Shown: piece by piece, positions 8,902-18,003 of the stretch
How the letters are laid out: every line of letters begins with the position of its first letter
Position numbering within the stretch: position 1 is the first letter of the stretch
Assembly: GCF_902859915.1 (NCBI RefSeq)
Contig: NZ_CADIKK010000046.1
Span: forward strand, 1-47,769
DNA from: Paraburkholderia ultramafica
Lineage (GTDB): Bacteria; Pseudomonadota; Gammaproteobacteria; Burkholderiales; Burkholderiaceae
Length of the DNA stretch: 47,769 nucleotides
Direction of reading: 5' to 3'
Position numbers and translations under genes: made by a program
The notes under the pieces: model-generated
What the model was told of the DNA's origin: nothing
The model's database searches: none
Seen by the model: only the letters and a program-made list of their open reading frames with translations

Positions 8902-9528
8902 TCAACCGGGGCCTCGATCGCGTTCGAGGTCGGCGAGTTCTTGTAACGAGTTGGCATTGTAGAACGCGCGCTCGTCGGTAAAGACGACTTCCACCGTCTT
9001 GTGGCGTGCGTACCACGCGCGAACCTTGCGTTCGCCGGCATCCAGAAATGCCGACAGGTCGTCTGCGAGCCCCGTGCGCAGCAGCGCGAACACCGGATGG
9101 AGGGATGCCTCGCCGTGCACGCCGACGGTCGTGACGGTGGCGATATCGGCCTGGTTCGAGTCCAGCGCGTGCGCGAGGCGGGTGGCGAGGTCGGCGGGCA
9201 GCCAGGGGGAGTCGCAAGGCGCACTCAGCAGATACGGGGTGGTGCTCGCCCTCAGTCCGGCGAGCAAGCCCGCCAGCGGTCCCGGAAAGCCGGGCAGCGT
9301 ATCGGCCACGATCGTCGCGCCGAACGGCGCGCCGAGTGCGGCGTAGATGTCGGGATGACGGTTGGCGCTGATCAGCAGCGCGCCGGTTTGCGGCGCGAGG
9401 CGCGTCAGCACATGAGCGGCGAGCGCCTCGCCGTGCAGCGGTTGAAGCCCCTTGTCGACCCCGCCCATGCGCATGCCGCGCCCGCCCGCGAGCAGCAGGC
9501 CGGTGATCTGTTCACGTGTGGGCTGCAT
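8902..9528 (-). CDS. mobA: Molybdenum cofactor guanylyltransferase MobA
   Basis: MobA attaches GMP to the molybdenum cofactor to form the bis-MGD used by DMSO reductase-family enzymes. The nucleotidyltransferase signature LLAGGRGMRMGGVDKGL is at residues 11-27, with DTLPGFPGPLAGLLAGL and SAPCDSPWLPADL following. The ATG at 9528 (208 aa) is chosen because a longer frame to 9786 only adds an Arg-rich shadow of moaA. It sits 11 bp after the moaA stop and is probably co-transcribed. Confidence 0.95.
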   Translation of the reverse strand: MQPTREQITGLLLAGGRGMRMGGVDKGLQPLHGEALAAHVLTRLAPQTGALLISANRHPDIYAALGAPFGATIVADTLPGFPGPLAGLLAGLRASTTPYLLSAPCDSPWLPADLATRLAHALDSNQADIATVTTVGVHGEASLHPVFALLRTGLADDLSAFLDAGERKVRAWYARHKTVEVVFTDERAFYNANSLQELADLERDRGPG

Positions 9529-9539
9529 GCGCCGGCCGC

Positions 9540-10649
9540 TCAGCCGCCGATGTACGACATTTCGACACGGCGGGCGGCCGCTTGGCTTGAATCGGCCGGC
9601 TGGCTGCCGCGCAATTGCGAGTAGCGGTCGCTGCGGCCTTGCCAGATTTCGGCGACGGCGGTGGCGATCGCGGCGTCGCTCGCACCGCTGCGCAGCAACG
9701 CGCGCAGGTCGTGACCGGACGACGCGAACAGGCACAGGTACAGCTTCCCTTCGGTCGACAGGCGTGCGCGCGTGCAACTGCCACAAAACGCGCGCGTGAC
9801 GCTCGAAATCACGCCGATCTCGCCGCTGCCGTCCACGTAACCCCAGCGCTGCGCGGTCTCGGCGGCGCTGTGCGCTTCGAGCGGGACGAGCGGGAATTGC
9901 TCGGCGACGCGCGTCACGACGTCGGCGGACGGCAGCACTTCGGTCATGTTCCAGCCGTTCGACGTGCCGACGTCCATGTATTCGATAAAGCGCAGCACCG
10001 TGCCCGAGCCTTTGAAATGACGCGCCATCGGCACGATTTCGCTGTCGTTGGTGCCGTGCTTGACGACCATGTTGACCTTGAGCGGCGCGAGCCCCACCGC
10101 GTGCGCCGCAGCGATGCCGTCCAGCACGTCGGCGACCGCGAAGTCGGCGTCGTTCATGCGGCGAAACAGTGTGTCGTCGAGCGCGTCCAGACTGACTGTC
10201 ACGCGGGTCAGGCCGGCGTCTTTCAGGCTGCGCGCCTTGCGCTCCAGCAACGAGCCGTTGGTGGTCAGCGTCAGATCGAGGGGGCGGCCCGCCGGGGTGG
10301 TCAGTTGCGCGAGCCGCTCGATCAGGAATTCGAGATTTTTACGCAGCAACGGCTCGCCGCCCGTCAGGCGGATTTTCTCGACGCCATGTGCGACGAAGAG
10401 CCGCGCCAGCCGTTCGATTTCCTCGAAGCTCAGCAACGCGCTGTGCGGCAGGAACGCATAGTCCTTGTCGAACACCGCGCGCGGCATGCAGTACACGCAG
10501 CGAAAGTTGCAGCGATCCGTTACCGAAATGCGCAGGTCGCGCAGCGGGCGCGACAGCGCGTCGTGCAGCACGCCACTGGGCGTCTGCACGGGGCCGGAAA
10601 TGACCGGTGCCGCGCTGAGATCGGCAACTGGAATGATGCGTCGGGACAT
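9540..10649 (-). CDS. moaA: GTP 3',8-cyclase MoaA
   Basis: This radical-SAM enzyme starts molybdenum-cofactor synthesis by converting GTP to 3',8-cyclo-GTP. The N-terminal cluster motif is TDRCNFRCVYC (Cx3Cx2C). The C-terminal cluster appears as FCGSC and a later Cys in LYLCLF, and the protein ends in the functional Gly-Gly pair (SYIGG). At 369 aa it has an N-terminal extension of about 30 residues over E. coli MoaA. A 12-bp tandem repeat lies directly upstream of the start codon. Confidence 0.96.
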   Translation of the reverse strand: MSRRIIPVADLSAAPVISGPVQTPSGVLHDALSRPLRDLRISVTDRCNFRCVYCMPRAVFDKDYAFLPHSALLSFEEIERLARLFVAHGVEKIRLTGGEPLLRKNLEFLIERLAQLTTPAGRPLDLTLTTNGSLLERKARSLKDAGLTRVTVSLDALDDTLFRRMNDADFAVADVLDGIAAAHAVGLAPLKVNMVVKHGTNDSEIVPMARHFKGSGTVLRFIEYMDVGTSNGWNMTEVLPSADVVTRVAEQFPLVPLEAHSAAETAQRWGYVDGSGEIGVISSVTRAFCGSCTRARLSTEGKLYLCLFASSGHDLRALLRSGASDAAIATAVAEIWQGRSDRYSQLRGSQPADSSQAAARRVEMSYIGG

Positions 10650-10651
10650 GA

Positions 10652-10684
10652 GGTGCTTCGTCTGGTGCTTCGTCTGGTGCTTCG
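10652..10684. repeat. 12-bp tandem repeat before moaA
   Basis: The unit GGTGCTTCGTCT (plus strand) occurs at 10652-10663 and 10664-10675 and then as a partial 9-nt copy at 10676-10684, with no mismatch. It begins 2 nt upstream of the moaA ATG and so covers the place where the ribosome binds; no clear Shine-Dalgarno sequence is visible in it. Confidence 0.9.
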
Positions 10685-10812
10685 GTGGACAGCTGGATAT
10701 TCATTCTATCGGAAATGCCTCCGACGGCAGGCGGACTCCAGGCCTTGTCGGGGTTTACGGGGAGTGGCATGGCGCGGCGCATCCGGCCTGCCGTTGGCAC
10801 ATCCATAAGAGC

Positions 10813-10842
10813 AAAAAGCCCGCCGGTGAGGGCGGGCTTTTT
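10813..10842 (-). terminator. Rho-independent terminator of rne
   Basis: AAAAAGCCCGCC (10813-10824) pairs with GGCGGGCTTTTT (10831-10842) around a 6-nt loop. The run of U on the minus-strand transcript and its place 18 bp beyond the rne stop fit termination of rne. The symmetric A/T tracts mean it could also stop transcription from the other side. Confidence 0.9.
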
Positions 10843-10859
10843 GAGTGCGGCGGGGCAGC

Positions 10860-13800
10860 TTAGTGCGGGTGCTTGCCCGTTTCCACTTGCTGCATCGGCG
10901 CGCTGTCGAGCGGCGGCAACGGTTTGCGCTCACGCACCACGCGCGCCGGCTTGATGGTCTGCGCAGCAGCTTCCTGCGCGGCACGCAGCTTGGCGGCGTC
11001 GGTGTTCACCCAGACGAGACCGGCTTGTTCCAGTACCGGCTTCAGGGCTTCCGCCGACACGGCGCCGCTACGCGGTGCCTGCGGTGCAGCGGCGACAGGC
11101 GCCGGCTCGATCGCTGCCGGTTCTGCCGCCGGTGCAACCACTGCCGGTTGCGCTGCGACGATCTCGGCTTGCGGCGCCGGCGCACCAGCCAGTGCTTCAG
11201 CCACCACGGCCGGAGCCGCGGTTTCGATAGGAGCCGGTGCGGCTTGCGCTTCGACGGCCGGCGCAACTACCGGCGCTTCGACATGCGCTTGAGCCGGAGC
11301 TTCGGCACGAGCGACCGGTTCGACCAGCGAAACCGTCTCGCTGGCGGCCGGTGCGGCTTGCGCCGCCTCGACCGGCGCCACGGCGGCTTGCGCCACCGGT
11401 GCTTGCACGACCGGCTCTACCGCTGCCGGTGCGGTCGGTGCTTGCTCGACCGGTACCACCGTTTCCGTCTTCGCGGCCTTCTCGACGGGCAGAGCCGGCG
11501 TTTCAGTTGCAGCATGCAGTTCGGTCACGGCGACGGTTTCGGTCGGGACAGCGGCGACCACCACTTCCGCTGGCGTCACTTCCTTCGCTTCGCTAACCTC
11601 GGCCTTGTGCTCGACCGGCTGATGAGCCGTGCGCACCGGCGCTTCGTCGCTCACGCTGACGGTGTCGCCTTCGGCTTCCGCGACGTCCGCTGCGAGGTTG
11701 CCGTTCACGTCCTCTTCACGCTCACGACGGCCACCGCGACGGCCGCGACGGCGACGACGACGCTCTTCACCTTCAGGCGCCACCGCTTCCTGATCGACCG
11801 GCGCACCGTTTTCGCCCAGCGTGACCTGGCTGCGCGCCAGTTCGTCCGCTGCTTGCGCGTCGGGTTGCGTCGTCAGTGCATCCGTGGTTTCCGTTTGCTG
11901 CTTGCGGCGTTCGCCACGTTCAGCACGCTCGCCACGTTCACGGCGCTCGCCGCGCTCCTGACGTTCGCCACGCTCGGCGCGCGGTGCGCCTTCCACCGCT
12001 TCCGCACGGTCGGCGCCGCGATTGTCGCGATCACGGGCTTCGCGGCCCTCGCGACCTTCACGCGGCTCACGTGTTTCGCGCGGTTCACGCGGTTCACGGC
12101 CTTCGCGGGCCTCACGCGGCTCACGCGCTTCACGATTGCCACGCGGCTCGCGAGCTTCGCGCGGCTCACGGCCTTCGCGTGCTTCACGCACCTCACGGCC
12201 TTCACGCGGTTCGCGTTCTTCGCGACGCTGCGACGGCTGCTGGCCTTGAGCCTGACGGCCGCCGCCCGTGCCTTCGCCGCGGCCCGCCGTGCCACTACGG
12301 CGATTGCGGTTGCGTTCGCCGGTGCGCTCACCGCGCTCCGTGCGTTCGCCGCGTTGCGGACGCGCCTGCTTGTCGGTCGTAGCCGGTGCGACAGGCGCCG
12401 GTGCGGCCGGCTGCATGCCGAACAGATTCTTCAGCCAGCCGATGAAACCGCCGCTCGCCGGCGTCACCGCGACTGGAGCCGGGGCTGCCGCTGGACGAAG
12501 CGGCGCGCTCGGCGCCGGCTTTTCAGGCGTGATGCCCTTGACCGCCGCTTCCTGCTTCGGCTTCACTTCCTCGGTGCGCTTGCTGTAACCGGTTTCCGAT
12601 TCCAGTTCGCGGGCCGCTTCTTCGGCCATCTTCCACGAAGCACGCGGATCGTCGAGGCGCGCATCGTCGTGACGCAGGCGCTCGAGCTTGTAATGCGGCG
12701 TGTCGAGGTGCTTGTTCGGGATCAGCACGACATTGACCTTGAAACGCGACTCGATCTTGTTGATTTCGGCGCGTTTTTCGTTCAACAGGAAGGCGGTCAC
12801 TTCGACCGGCACCTGGCAATGGATTGCCGCGGTGTTTTCCTTCATCGCTTCTTCCTGAATGATCCGCAGCACTTGCAGCGCGGACGATTCGGTATCGCGG
12901 ATGTGGCCCGTGCCGTTACAGCGCGGGCAGGTCACGTGGCTGCCTTCCGACAGCGCCGGGCGCAGACGCTGACGCGACAGTTCCATCAGGCCGAAGCGCG
13001 AGATCTTGCCCATCTGGACGCGCGCGCGGTCGTGCTTCAGCGCGTCTTTCAGGCGCTGCTCGACTTCGCGCTGGCTCTTGGCCGACTCCATGTCGATGAA
13101 GTCGATCACGATCAGGCCGCCCAGGTCGCGCAGGCGCAACTGGCGGGCGACTTCGTCGGCGGCTTCGAGGTTGGTGCGCGCGGCCGTTTCCTCGATGTCC
13201 GCACCCTTGGTGGCGCGCGCCGAGTTCACGTCGATCGCGACCAGCGCTTCGGTGTGGTCGATCACGATCGCGCCGCCCGAGGGCAGCGGCACCGTGCGCG
13301 AGTACGCCGTTTCGATCTGGTGTTCGATCTGGAAGCGCGAGAAGAGCGGCACGTCGTCGTGATACCGCTTCACCTTGCTGACGTTGTCCGGCATCACGAT
13401 GTCCATGAAGGCTCGGGCCTGGTCATGGATTTCGGTGGTGTCGATCAGGATTTCGCCGATGTCCGGCTGGAAATAGTCGCGAATCGCGCGGATCACGAGG
13501 CTCGATTCGAGATAAATCAGCATCGGCTGGCCGCTGGAACCGCTTTGCGACGCGGCTTCGATCGCGCGCCACAGCTGCATCAGGTAGTTCAGGTCCCATT
13601 GCAGTTCTTCGGCGCTGCGGCCGATGCCGGCGGTGCGCGCGATGATGCTCATGCCTTCCGGCAATTGCAGCTGCGCCATGGTTTCGCGCAGTTCCTGACG
13701 GTCGTCGCCTTCGATGCGGCGCGACACGCCGCCGCCGCGCGGGTTGTTCGGCATCAGAACCAGATACCGGCCGGCGAGCGAGATGAAGGTGGTGAGGGCC

Positions 13801-14138
13801 GCCCCCTTGTTGCCGCGCTCTTCCTTTTCGACCTGGACGATCAGTTCCTGACCTTCTTTCAGCGCGTCCTGGATGCGTGCGGAGCGCATGTCGACGCCGT
13901 CGCGGAAATACTGGCGGGCGACTTCCTTGAACGGCAGGAAGCCGTGACGGTCTTCGCCGTAGTTGACGAAACAGGCTTCGAGCGACGGCTCGATGCGGGT
14001 AATGATGCCCTTGTAAATATTGCCTTTGCGCTGTTCGCGGCCGGCAGTTTCGATGTCGATATCGATGAGTTTTTGCCCATCGACGATGGCAACGCGCAGT
14101 TCTTCCTGCTGCGTCGCATTGAACAACATTCGTTTCAT
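10860..14138 (-). CDS. rne: Ribonuclease E
   Basis: This 1092-aa endoribonuclease is the core of RNA decay and processing. The N-terminal half has an S1 RNA-binding domain (about 37-125), the DNase I-like catalytic part with Asp residues in VAIDVNSARATKG (about 300) and IVIDFIDM (about 343), and the zinc-link CPRCNGTG (about 405). The C-terminal half is disordered: an Arg/Glu/Pro repeat block (about 590-745) made of REPREAREG-like units, then an Ala/Pro/Val-rich block (about 835-1020). A conserved-looking tail GLVWVNTDAAKLRAAQ probably serves as a partner-binding site. It is divergent from rluC with a long upstream region. Confidence 0.97.
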   Translation of the reverse strand: MKRMLFNATQQEELRVAIVDGQKLIDIDIETAGREQRKGNIYKGIITRIEPSLEACFVNYGEDRHGFLPFKEVARQYFRDGVDMRSARIQDALKEGQELIVQVEKEERGNKGAALTTFISLAGRYLVLMPNNPRGGGVSRRIEGDDRQELRETMAQLQLPEGMSIIARTAGIGRSAEELQWDLNYLMQLWRAIEAASQSGSSGQPMLIYLESSLVIRAIRDYFQPDIGEILIDTTEIHDQARAFMDIVMPDNVSKVKRYHDDVPLFSRFQIEHQIETAYSRTVPLPSGGAIVIDHTEALVAIDVNSARATKGADIEETAARTNLEAADEVARQLRLRDLGGLIVIDFIDMESAKSQREVEQRLKDALKHDRARVQMGKISRFGLMELSRQRLRPALSEGSHVTCPRCNGTGHIRDTESSALQVLRIIQEEAMKENTAAIHCQVPVEVTAFLLNEKRAEINKIESRFKVNVVLIPNKHLDTPHYKLERLRHDDARLDDPRASWKMAEEAARELESETGYSKRTEEVKPKQEAAVKGITPEKPAPSAPLRPAAAPAPVAVTPASGGFIGWLKNLFGMQPAAPAPVAPATTDKQARPQRGERTERGERTGERNRNRRSGTAGRGEGTGGGRQAQGQQPSQRREEREPREGREVREAREGREPREAREPRGNREAREPREAREGREPREPRETREPREGREGREARDRDNRGADRAEAVEGAPRAERGERQERGERRERGERAERGERRKQQTETTDALTTQPDAQAADELARSQVTLGENGAPVDQEAVAPEGEERRRRRRGRRGGRREREEDVNGNLAADVAEAEGDTVSVSDEAPVRTAHQPVEHKAEVSEAKEVTPAEVVVAAVPTETVAVTELHAATETPALPVEKAAKTETVVPVEQAPTAPAAVEPVVQAPVAQAAVAPVEAAQAAPAASETVSLVEPVARAEAPAQAHVEAPVVAPAVEAQAAPAPIETAAPAVVAEALAGAPAPQAEIVAAQPAVVAPAAEPAAIEPAPVAAAPQAPRSGAVSAEALKPVLEQAGLVWVNTDAAKLRAAQEAAAQTIKPARVVRERKPLPPLDSAPMQQVETGKHPH
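12000..12240. repeat. Degenerate repeats encoding the RNase E Arg-rich region
   Basis: A run of short, imperfect units of the type CGCGGCTCACGCG / TTCACGGCCTTCGCG, mostly 6-12 bp in period, encodes alternating REPRE/REAREG peptides on the minus strand. It is coding low-complexity sequence inside rne, not a separate element. Confidence 0.75.
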
Positions 14139-14869
14139 TGAACGACTCCAGAGCGGCTTAGCCTGCCCCCGGCTGCGCGGTTGTCAGTCGCGAGAGCCGG
14201 GAGGGCAGCGGCATGCCGCGCCTTATTGTGTTTTCACAAGCACGCTGGAGCGGGAAAATTGGCGGGAGAATTGCCTGAGAGGGCCCGGCCCCATTAAAAA
14301 ATGGGCGCGGTGCCGCAGGGCACATGCGAACACGGCTTCAAATAACGACCCGACACGCCGCGGGTTCTGCCGGCAGACCTTCATAAGCCTTCATCCACTC
14401 GCGCCGGTGCGCCAACTGGGCGCGTGACCGGAGGGTCGAAGGCTGCGGTCATGCCGCAGTGGGAAGTTCGCGCAGGCGGCGCGTCTTTTCCTACTGGGGG
14501 TGTCTCGCCTCATTTTGACGTCGCCATGTCTTGTACTTTCTACAAAACGCCTCGGGCGCACGCCGTATTTTCGCAACCTGCAGCTTCGTACAGCAGGGCG
14601 TCAGACCGCCCGATATCGAAGCTGAAAGTTAGATTCTTTTTTACCAAAATTCCGTTACCGTCGAAGCCGACCTTGACCGAACGCGCCTGTGGGCGCCGTC
14701 CCTGCCGGGCACTGGCTTCGTGCGTGCAACTTGCTGCATCTCATTTGGGGGTGAGCAACCAGACCCCGGCGCAAGTAAAATAACGATTTATCGCTTGCAC
14801 CTGCGCAATCCGCCCGAATTCCGGACACTGCGCCGGCCGCCGCAGACTGCTGGGCAAATTATATTCAGA
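14139..14869. other. Divergent region rne/rluC, including the rne leader
   Basis: About 730 bp without a gene I can support. It should carry both promoters and a long rne 5' leader, as in E. coli where the leader mediates autoregulation. I see a short hairpin CCCATT-AAAA-AATGGG at 14290-14305 and an AT-rich patch at 14632-14655 within otherwise GC-rich sequence. I found no convincing paired -35/-10, and no close copy of the E. coli rne leader could be recognised by eye. Confidence 0.6.
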
Positions 14870-15895
14870 ATGAAAGAGTTAGGCAAAATATCCCAGAAAT
14901 CGGTCGCAAGCGACCAGGTCTCGTTGATCGAGATCGACGACAGCGCGGCCGGACAGCGCATCGACAACTTCCTGTTGCGCGTCTGTAAAGGCGTGCCCAA
15001 GAGCCATATTTATCGCATCCTGCGCAGTGGGGAAGTGCGGGTGAATAAGGGCCGGATAGACGCGCAGTATCGTCTGGAGCTGGGCGATCTGGTGCGCGTG
15101 CCGCCCATCCGCGTCGCGCAGCCGAACGAGGCCGCCGCGCAAGCGCCGGTGCCGAGCGGCCTCTTCCAGATCATTTTCGAAGACGACCACCTGCTGGTCA
15201 TCGACAAGCCGGCCGGCGTGGCGGTGCATGGCGGCAGCGGCGTCGCGTTCGGCGTGATCGAGCAGATGCGCGAGGCGCGGCCGCAGGCGAAATTCCTCGA
15301 ACTGGTGCATCGGCTGGATCGCGAGACCTCCGGCATCCTGATGCTCGCCAAAAAGCGCAACGCGCTCGTCAATCTGCACGAGCAGATTCGCGAGAACAAA
15401 ATGGATAAGCGCTACTATGCTTGCGTTCACGGCGAGTGGGCGAGCGACTGGGGGCGCCGCCGCGCGGTCAAGGAGCCGCTGCACAAGTATCTGACCGCGG
15501 ACGGCGAGCGCCGCGTGCGGGTCCAGGCGGATGGGCTCGCGTCGCACACGGTGTTCAATCTGATCGACTGCTGGCCGGAGTACGCGCTGCTCGAGGCGGA
15601 GCTCAAGACCGGCCGCACGCACCAGATTCGCGTCCACTTGCAGCATCTGGAACTGCCGATCGTCGGCGACGCCAAATACGGCGACTTCGCGCTGAACAAG
15701 GCGCTGGCGCGCTCGAACGCCAAGCCGGGTCTGAAGCGCATGTTCCTGCACGCTTACCGGCTGAAGCTTGCGCACCCGGCCACCGGGGCAACGTTGCAGT
15801 TCGAGGCGCCGCTGCCGGCCGACTGCCGCAGCTTCATCGCGCAGCTCAACGAATTACGAAATGGGTCAAACCCGGAGACGACACCGCATGGCTAG
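14870..15895 (+). CDS. rluC: 23S rRNA pseudouridine synthase RluC
   Basis: RluC converts U955, U2504 and U2580 (E. coli numbering) of 23S rRNA to pseudouridine. The 341-aa protein has an N-terminal S4 RNA-binding domain (RIDNFLLRVCKGVPKSHIYR) and the RsuA/RluA catalytic motif HRLDRETSGIL with the active Asp. It continues with KTGRTHQIRVH. The ATG at 14870 is preferred to an upstream frame start at 14720 as the protein homology begins after it. It overlaps the HAD gene by 8 nt and is divergent from rne, a common pairing in proteobacteria. Confidence 0.94.
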   Translation: MKELGKISQKSVASDQVSLIEIDDSAAGQRIDNFLLRVCKGVPKSHIYRILRSGEVRVNKGRIDAQYRLELGDLVRVPPIRVAQPNEAAAQAPVPSGLFQIIFEDDHLLVIDKPAGVAVHGGSGVAFGVIEQMREARPQAKFLELVHRLDRETSGILMLAKKRNALVNLHEQIRENKMDKRYYACVHGEWASDWGRRRAVKEPLHKYLTADGERRVRVQADGLASHTVFNLIDCWPEYALLEAELKTGRTHQIRVHLQHLELPIVGDAKYGDFALNKALARSNAKPGLKRMFLHAYRLKLAHPATGATLQFEAPLPADCRSFIAQLNELRNGSNPETTPHG

Positions 15896-16547
15896 AGAGC
15901 AATTTGATCTGATCGTCTTCGACTGGGACGGGACGCTGATGGATTCGACCGCGCACATCACGCGCAGCATCCAGGCGGCGTGCCGCGATCTCGGCTTGCC
16001 GGTTCCCGCCGACGAAGCCGCGAGTTACGTGATCGGCCTCGGCTTGCGCGATGCGCTGCAGATCGCCGCGCCCACGCTCGATCCGGCCGACTATCCGCGT
16101 CTGGCCGAGCGTTACCGTTTCCACTATCTGGTGAAGGATCAGACCACCGAGCTGTTCGCCGGCGTGCGCGCAATGCTGCAGGAATTGCGCGATCAGGGCT
16201 ATCTGCTGGCCGTGGCGACGGGCAAGAGCCGCGTCGGGCTGAATCGTGCGCTCGACCAGTCGCACCTGACCAGCCTGTTCGACGGCACCCGCTGCGCCGA
16301 CGAGACCTTCTCGAAGCCGCATCCCGCGATGCTGCATGAACTGACTCGCGAACTGGGGCAGGATCTGGTGCGCACGGTGATGGTCGGCGATACGACGCAC
16401 GATCTGCAAATGGCGATCAATGCGGGCGTCGCGGGCATCGGCGTGACCTATGGCGCGCATCCGGCCGGCTCGTTGAGCGCGCTGTCGCCGAAATATGTCG
16501 CCTCGAGCGTGAGCGCGTTGTCCGCCTGGCTGCGAGAGAACGCATGA
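15888..16547 (+). CDS. HAD-family phosphatase (Gph-like)
   Basis: The 219-aa protein is a subfamily IA haloacid dehalogenase-like hydrolase, with motif I DWDGTLMDS (nucleophile Asp), motif II around AVATGKSR, Lys in FSKPHP and motif IV MVGDTTHDLQMA. It looks like phosphoglycolate phosphatase or a pyrophosphatase such as PpaX, but the substrate cannot be read off. A GGAGA site lies 8 nt before the ATG, inside the end of rluC; it overlaps rluC by 8 nt and the next gene by 4 nt. Confidence 0.88.
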   Translation: MAREQFDLIVFDWDGTLMDSTAHITRSIQAACRDLGLPVPADEAASYVIGLGLRDALQIAAPTLDPADYPRLAERYRFHYLVKDQTTELFAGVRAMLQELRDQGYLLAVATGKSRVGLNRALDQSHLTSLFDGTRCADETFSKPHPAMLHELTRELGQDLVRTVMVGDTTHDLQMAINAGVAGIGVTYGAHPAGSLSALSPKYVASSVSALSAWLRENA

Positions 16548-16948
16548 GCACGGACGCGGTCGACGCGGCGGCGCACGCCGTGCGCATCTGCGCGGCGCAG
16601 GAGCTGGTCGACGGCGGCGCGGGCGTGAGGCGCGCCGCGCGGCTCGGCAACGGCGACGCCGTGGTATTTTTTGTTCGCTATGACGGCCGTGCGTACGGCT
16701 ATCTGAACCGCTGCGCCCACGTGCCCATGGAACTCGACTGGGCCGAGGGGCAGTTCTTCGAATCGTCCGGTTTATACTTGATGTGCGCGACACATGGTGC
16801 GATTTACGCGCCGGATACCGGCAAATGCGTCGGTGGTCCGTGCCGCGGCGGCAGATTGCGTCCCGTTCAGGTTGAGGAGCGGGATACGCCCGAAGGCCGC
16901 GCCGTGTTCTGGCTGCCTGATGGCGAACTGCGCCCGGCCACGTCCTGA
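16544..16948 (+). CDS. Rieske [2Fe-2S] protein
   Basis: The 134-aa soluble protein has the two Rieske ligand boxes, C-x-H in NRCAHVPMEL and C-x2-H in MCATHGAIY, spaced by 17 residues. There is no membrane anchor or catalytic domain, so it resembles small ferredoxin-type Rieske proteins. It overlaps the HAD gene by 4 nt (ATGA) and is followed by an S49 peptidase, an arrangement that suggests one operon from rluC to the peptidase. Its redox partner is unknown. Confidence 0.88.
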   Translation: MSTDAVDAAAHAVRICAAQELVDGGAGVRRAARLGNGDAVVFFVRYDGRAYGYLNRCAHVPMELDWAEGQFFESSGLYLMCATHGAIYAPDTGKCVGGPCRGGRLRPVQVEERDTPEGRAVFWLPDGELRPATS

Positions 16949-16981
16949 TTTTTCTCCCCTTCGATCTTTCCACAACCCCGC

Positions 16982-17986
16982 ATGTCCGACAATCTGACTC
17001 CCGAGCCGAAGGATCCGTCCCCGACTGGCCACACCCGCACGCCTGCCGATGAGCCCGGCTGGGAACGGGCGGCGCTCGAGCGCATCGCGCTCGCGGCGAT
17101 CACCGAACAGCGCGCGGCACGTCGCTGGAAGATTTTTTTTCGTTTCCTCTTTCTCGTCATCCTGCTGCTGGCCGTATGGGCTGCGATCAGTTTCTCCGGC
17201 GACCGGGTCGCGATCACCGGCCGTCACACGGCGATGATCGCACTTGACGGCGAAATCTCCGCAGATACGAATGCGAACGCCGAAGATATCAACGCGGCAC
17301 TGCAAAGCGCGTTCGACGATTCGGGCACTGCCGGCGTGATCCTGCGCTGCAACAGCCCGGGTGGCAGTCCGGTGCAGGCGGGCATCATTTACAACGAGAT
17401 TCGTCGCTTGCGGGCCAAGTATCCGGCGATTCCGCTGTATGTCGTGGTCGGCGACATGTGCGCGTCGGGCGGCTATTACGCGGCTGCGGCAGCGGACAAG
17501 ATCTTCGTGGACAAGGCGAGCATCGTCGGTTCGATCGGCGTGCTGATGGACAGCTTCGGTTTCACCGGCTTGATGGACAAGCTGGGGATTCAGCGTCGTC
17601 TGCATACATCAGGCGAGAACAAGGCCTTTTTCGATCCGTTCTCGCCGGAAACGGCGAAGATGGACGAACATGCGCAAGTTATACTGGATCAGATCCACGC
17701 GCAGTTCATCGACGCGGTGCGTCAGGGCCGCGGCAAACGTCTGCATGAAACACCGGACATGTTCTCGGGCCTTTTCTGGACTGGCCAGAAGAGCGTCGAA
17801 CTGGGCTTGGCCGACGGGTTCGGCGACCCCGATTATGTGGCGCGCGATCTTTTCAAGGCGCCGGATATCGTCGATTACACGGTAAAAGAGAGCATTACCG
17901 ATCGCGTCGCGCGCAAGTTCGGCGCGGCGGTCGGCAATGGCGCCGTTCATGCGATGGCGCTGGGCGCAAAGCTGAACCTGCGTTGA
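16982..17986 (+). CDS. S49-family signal peptide peptidase (SppA-like)
   Basis: This inner-membrane serine protease is thought to cut leftover signal peptides. The 334-aa protein has a charged N-terminus, one membrane helix (about residues 49-68) and a single S49 domain, so it is the short form rather than the 67K E. coli SppA. The nucleophile Ser lies in GDMCASGGYYAAAAAD and the general-base Lys is probably in HTSGENKAFFDPF. It is the last gene of the rluC run and is followed by a strong terminator. Confidence 0.9.
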   Translation: MSDNLTPEPKDPSPTGHTRTPADEPGWERAALERIALAAITEQRAARRWKIFFRFLFLVILLLAVWAAISFSGDRVAITGRHTAMIALDGEISADTNANAEDINAALQSAFDDSGTAGVILRCNSPGGSPVQAGIIYNEIRRLRAKYPAIPLYVVVGDMCASGGYYAAAAADKIFVDKASIVGSIGVLMDSFGFTGLMDKLGIQRRLHTSGENKAFFDPFSPETAKMDEHAQVILDQIHAQFIDAVRQGRGKRLHETPDMFSGLFWTGQKSVELGLADGFGDPDYVARDLFKAPDIVDYTVKESITDRVARKFGAAVGNGAVHAMALGAKLNLR

Positions 17987-18003
17987 TCGGCCGTATGTAA
18001 AAG

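Noticed and set aside
12000..12240. CRISPR-like repeat array in rne
   Set aside because: The units are short, imperfect, without unique spacers, and encode the Arg-rich peptide of RNase E.
10845..14141. A reading frame of nearly 1100 codons on the plus strand, covering all of rne in antisense
   Set aside because: rne is certain on the minus strand. In GC-rich genomes the antisense frame is often free of stops, and the product is a low-complexity Arg/Phe/Ala-rich sequence without any domain.
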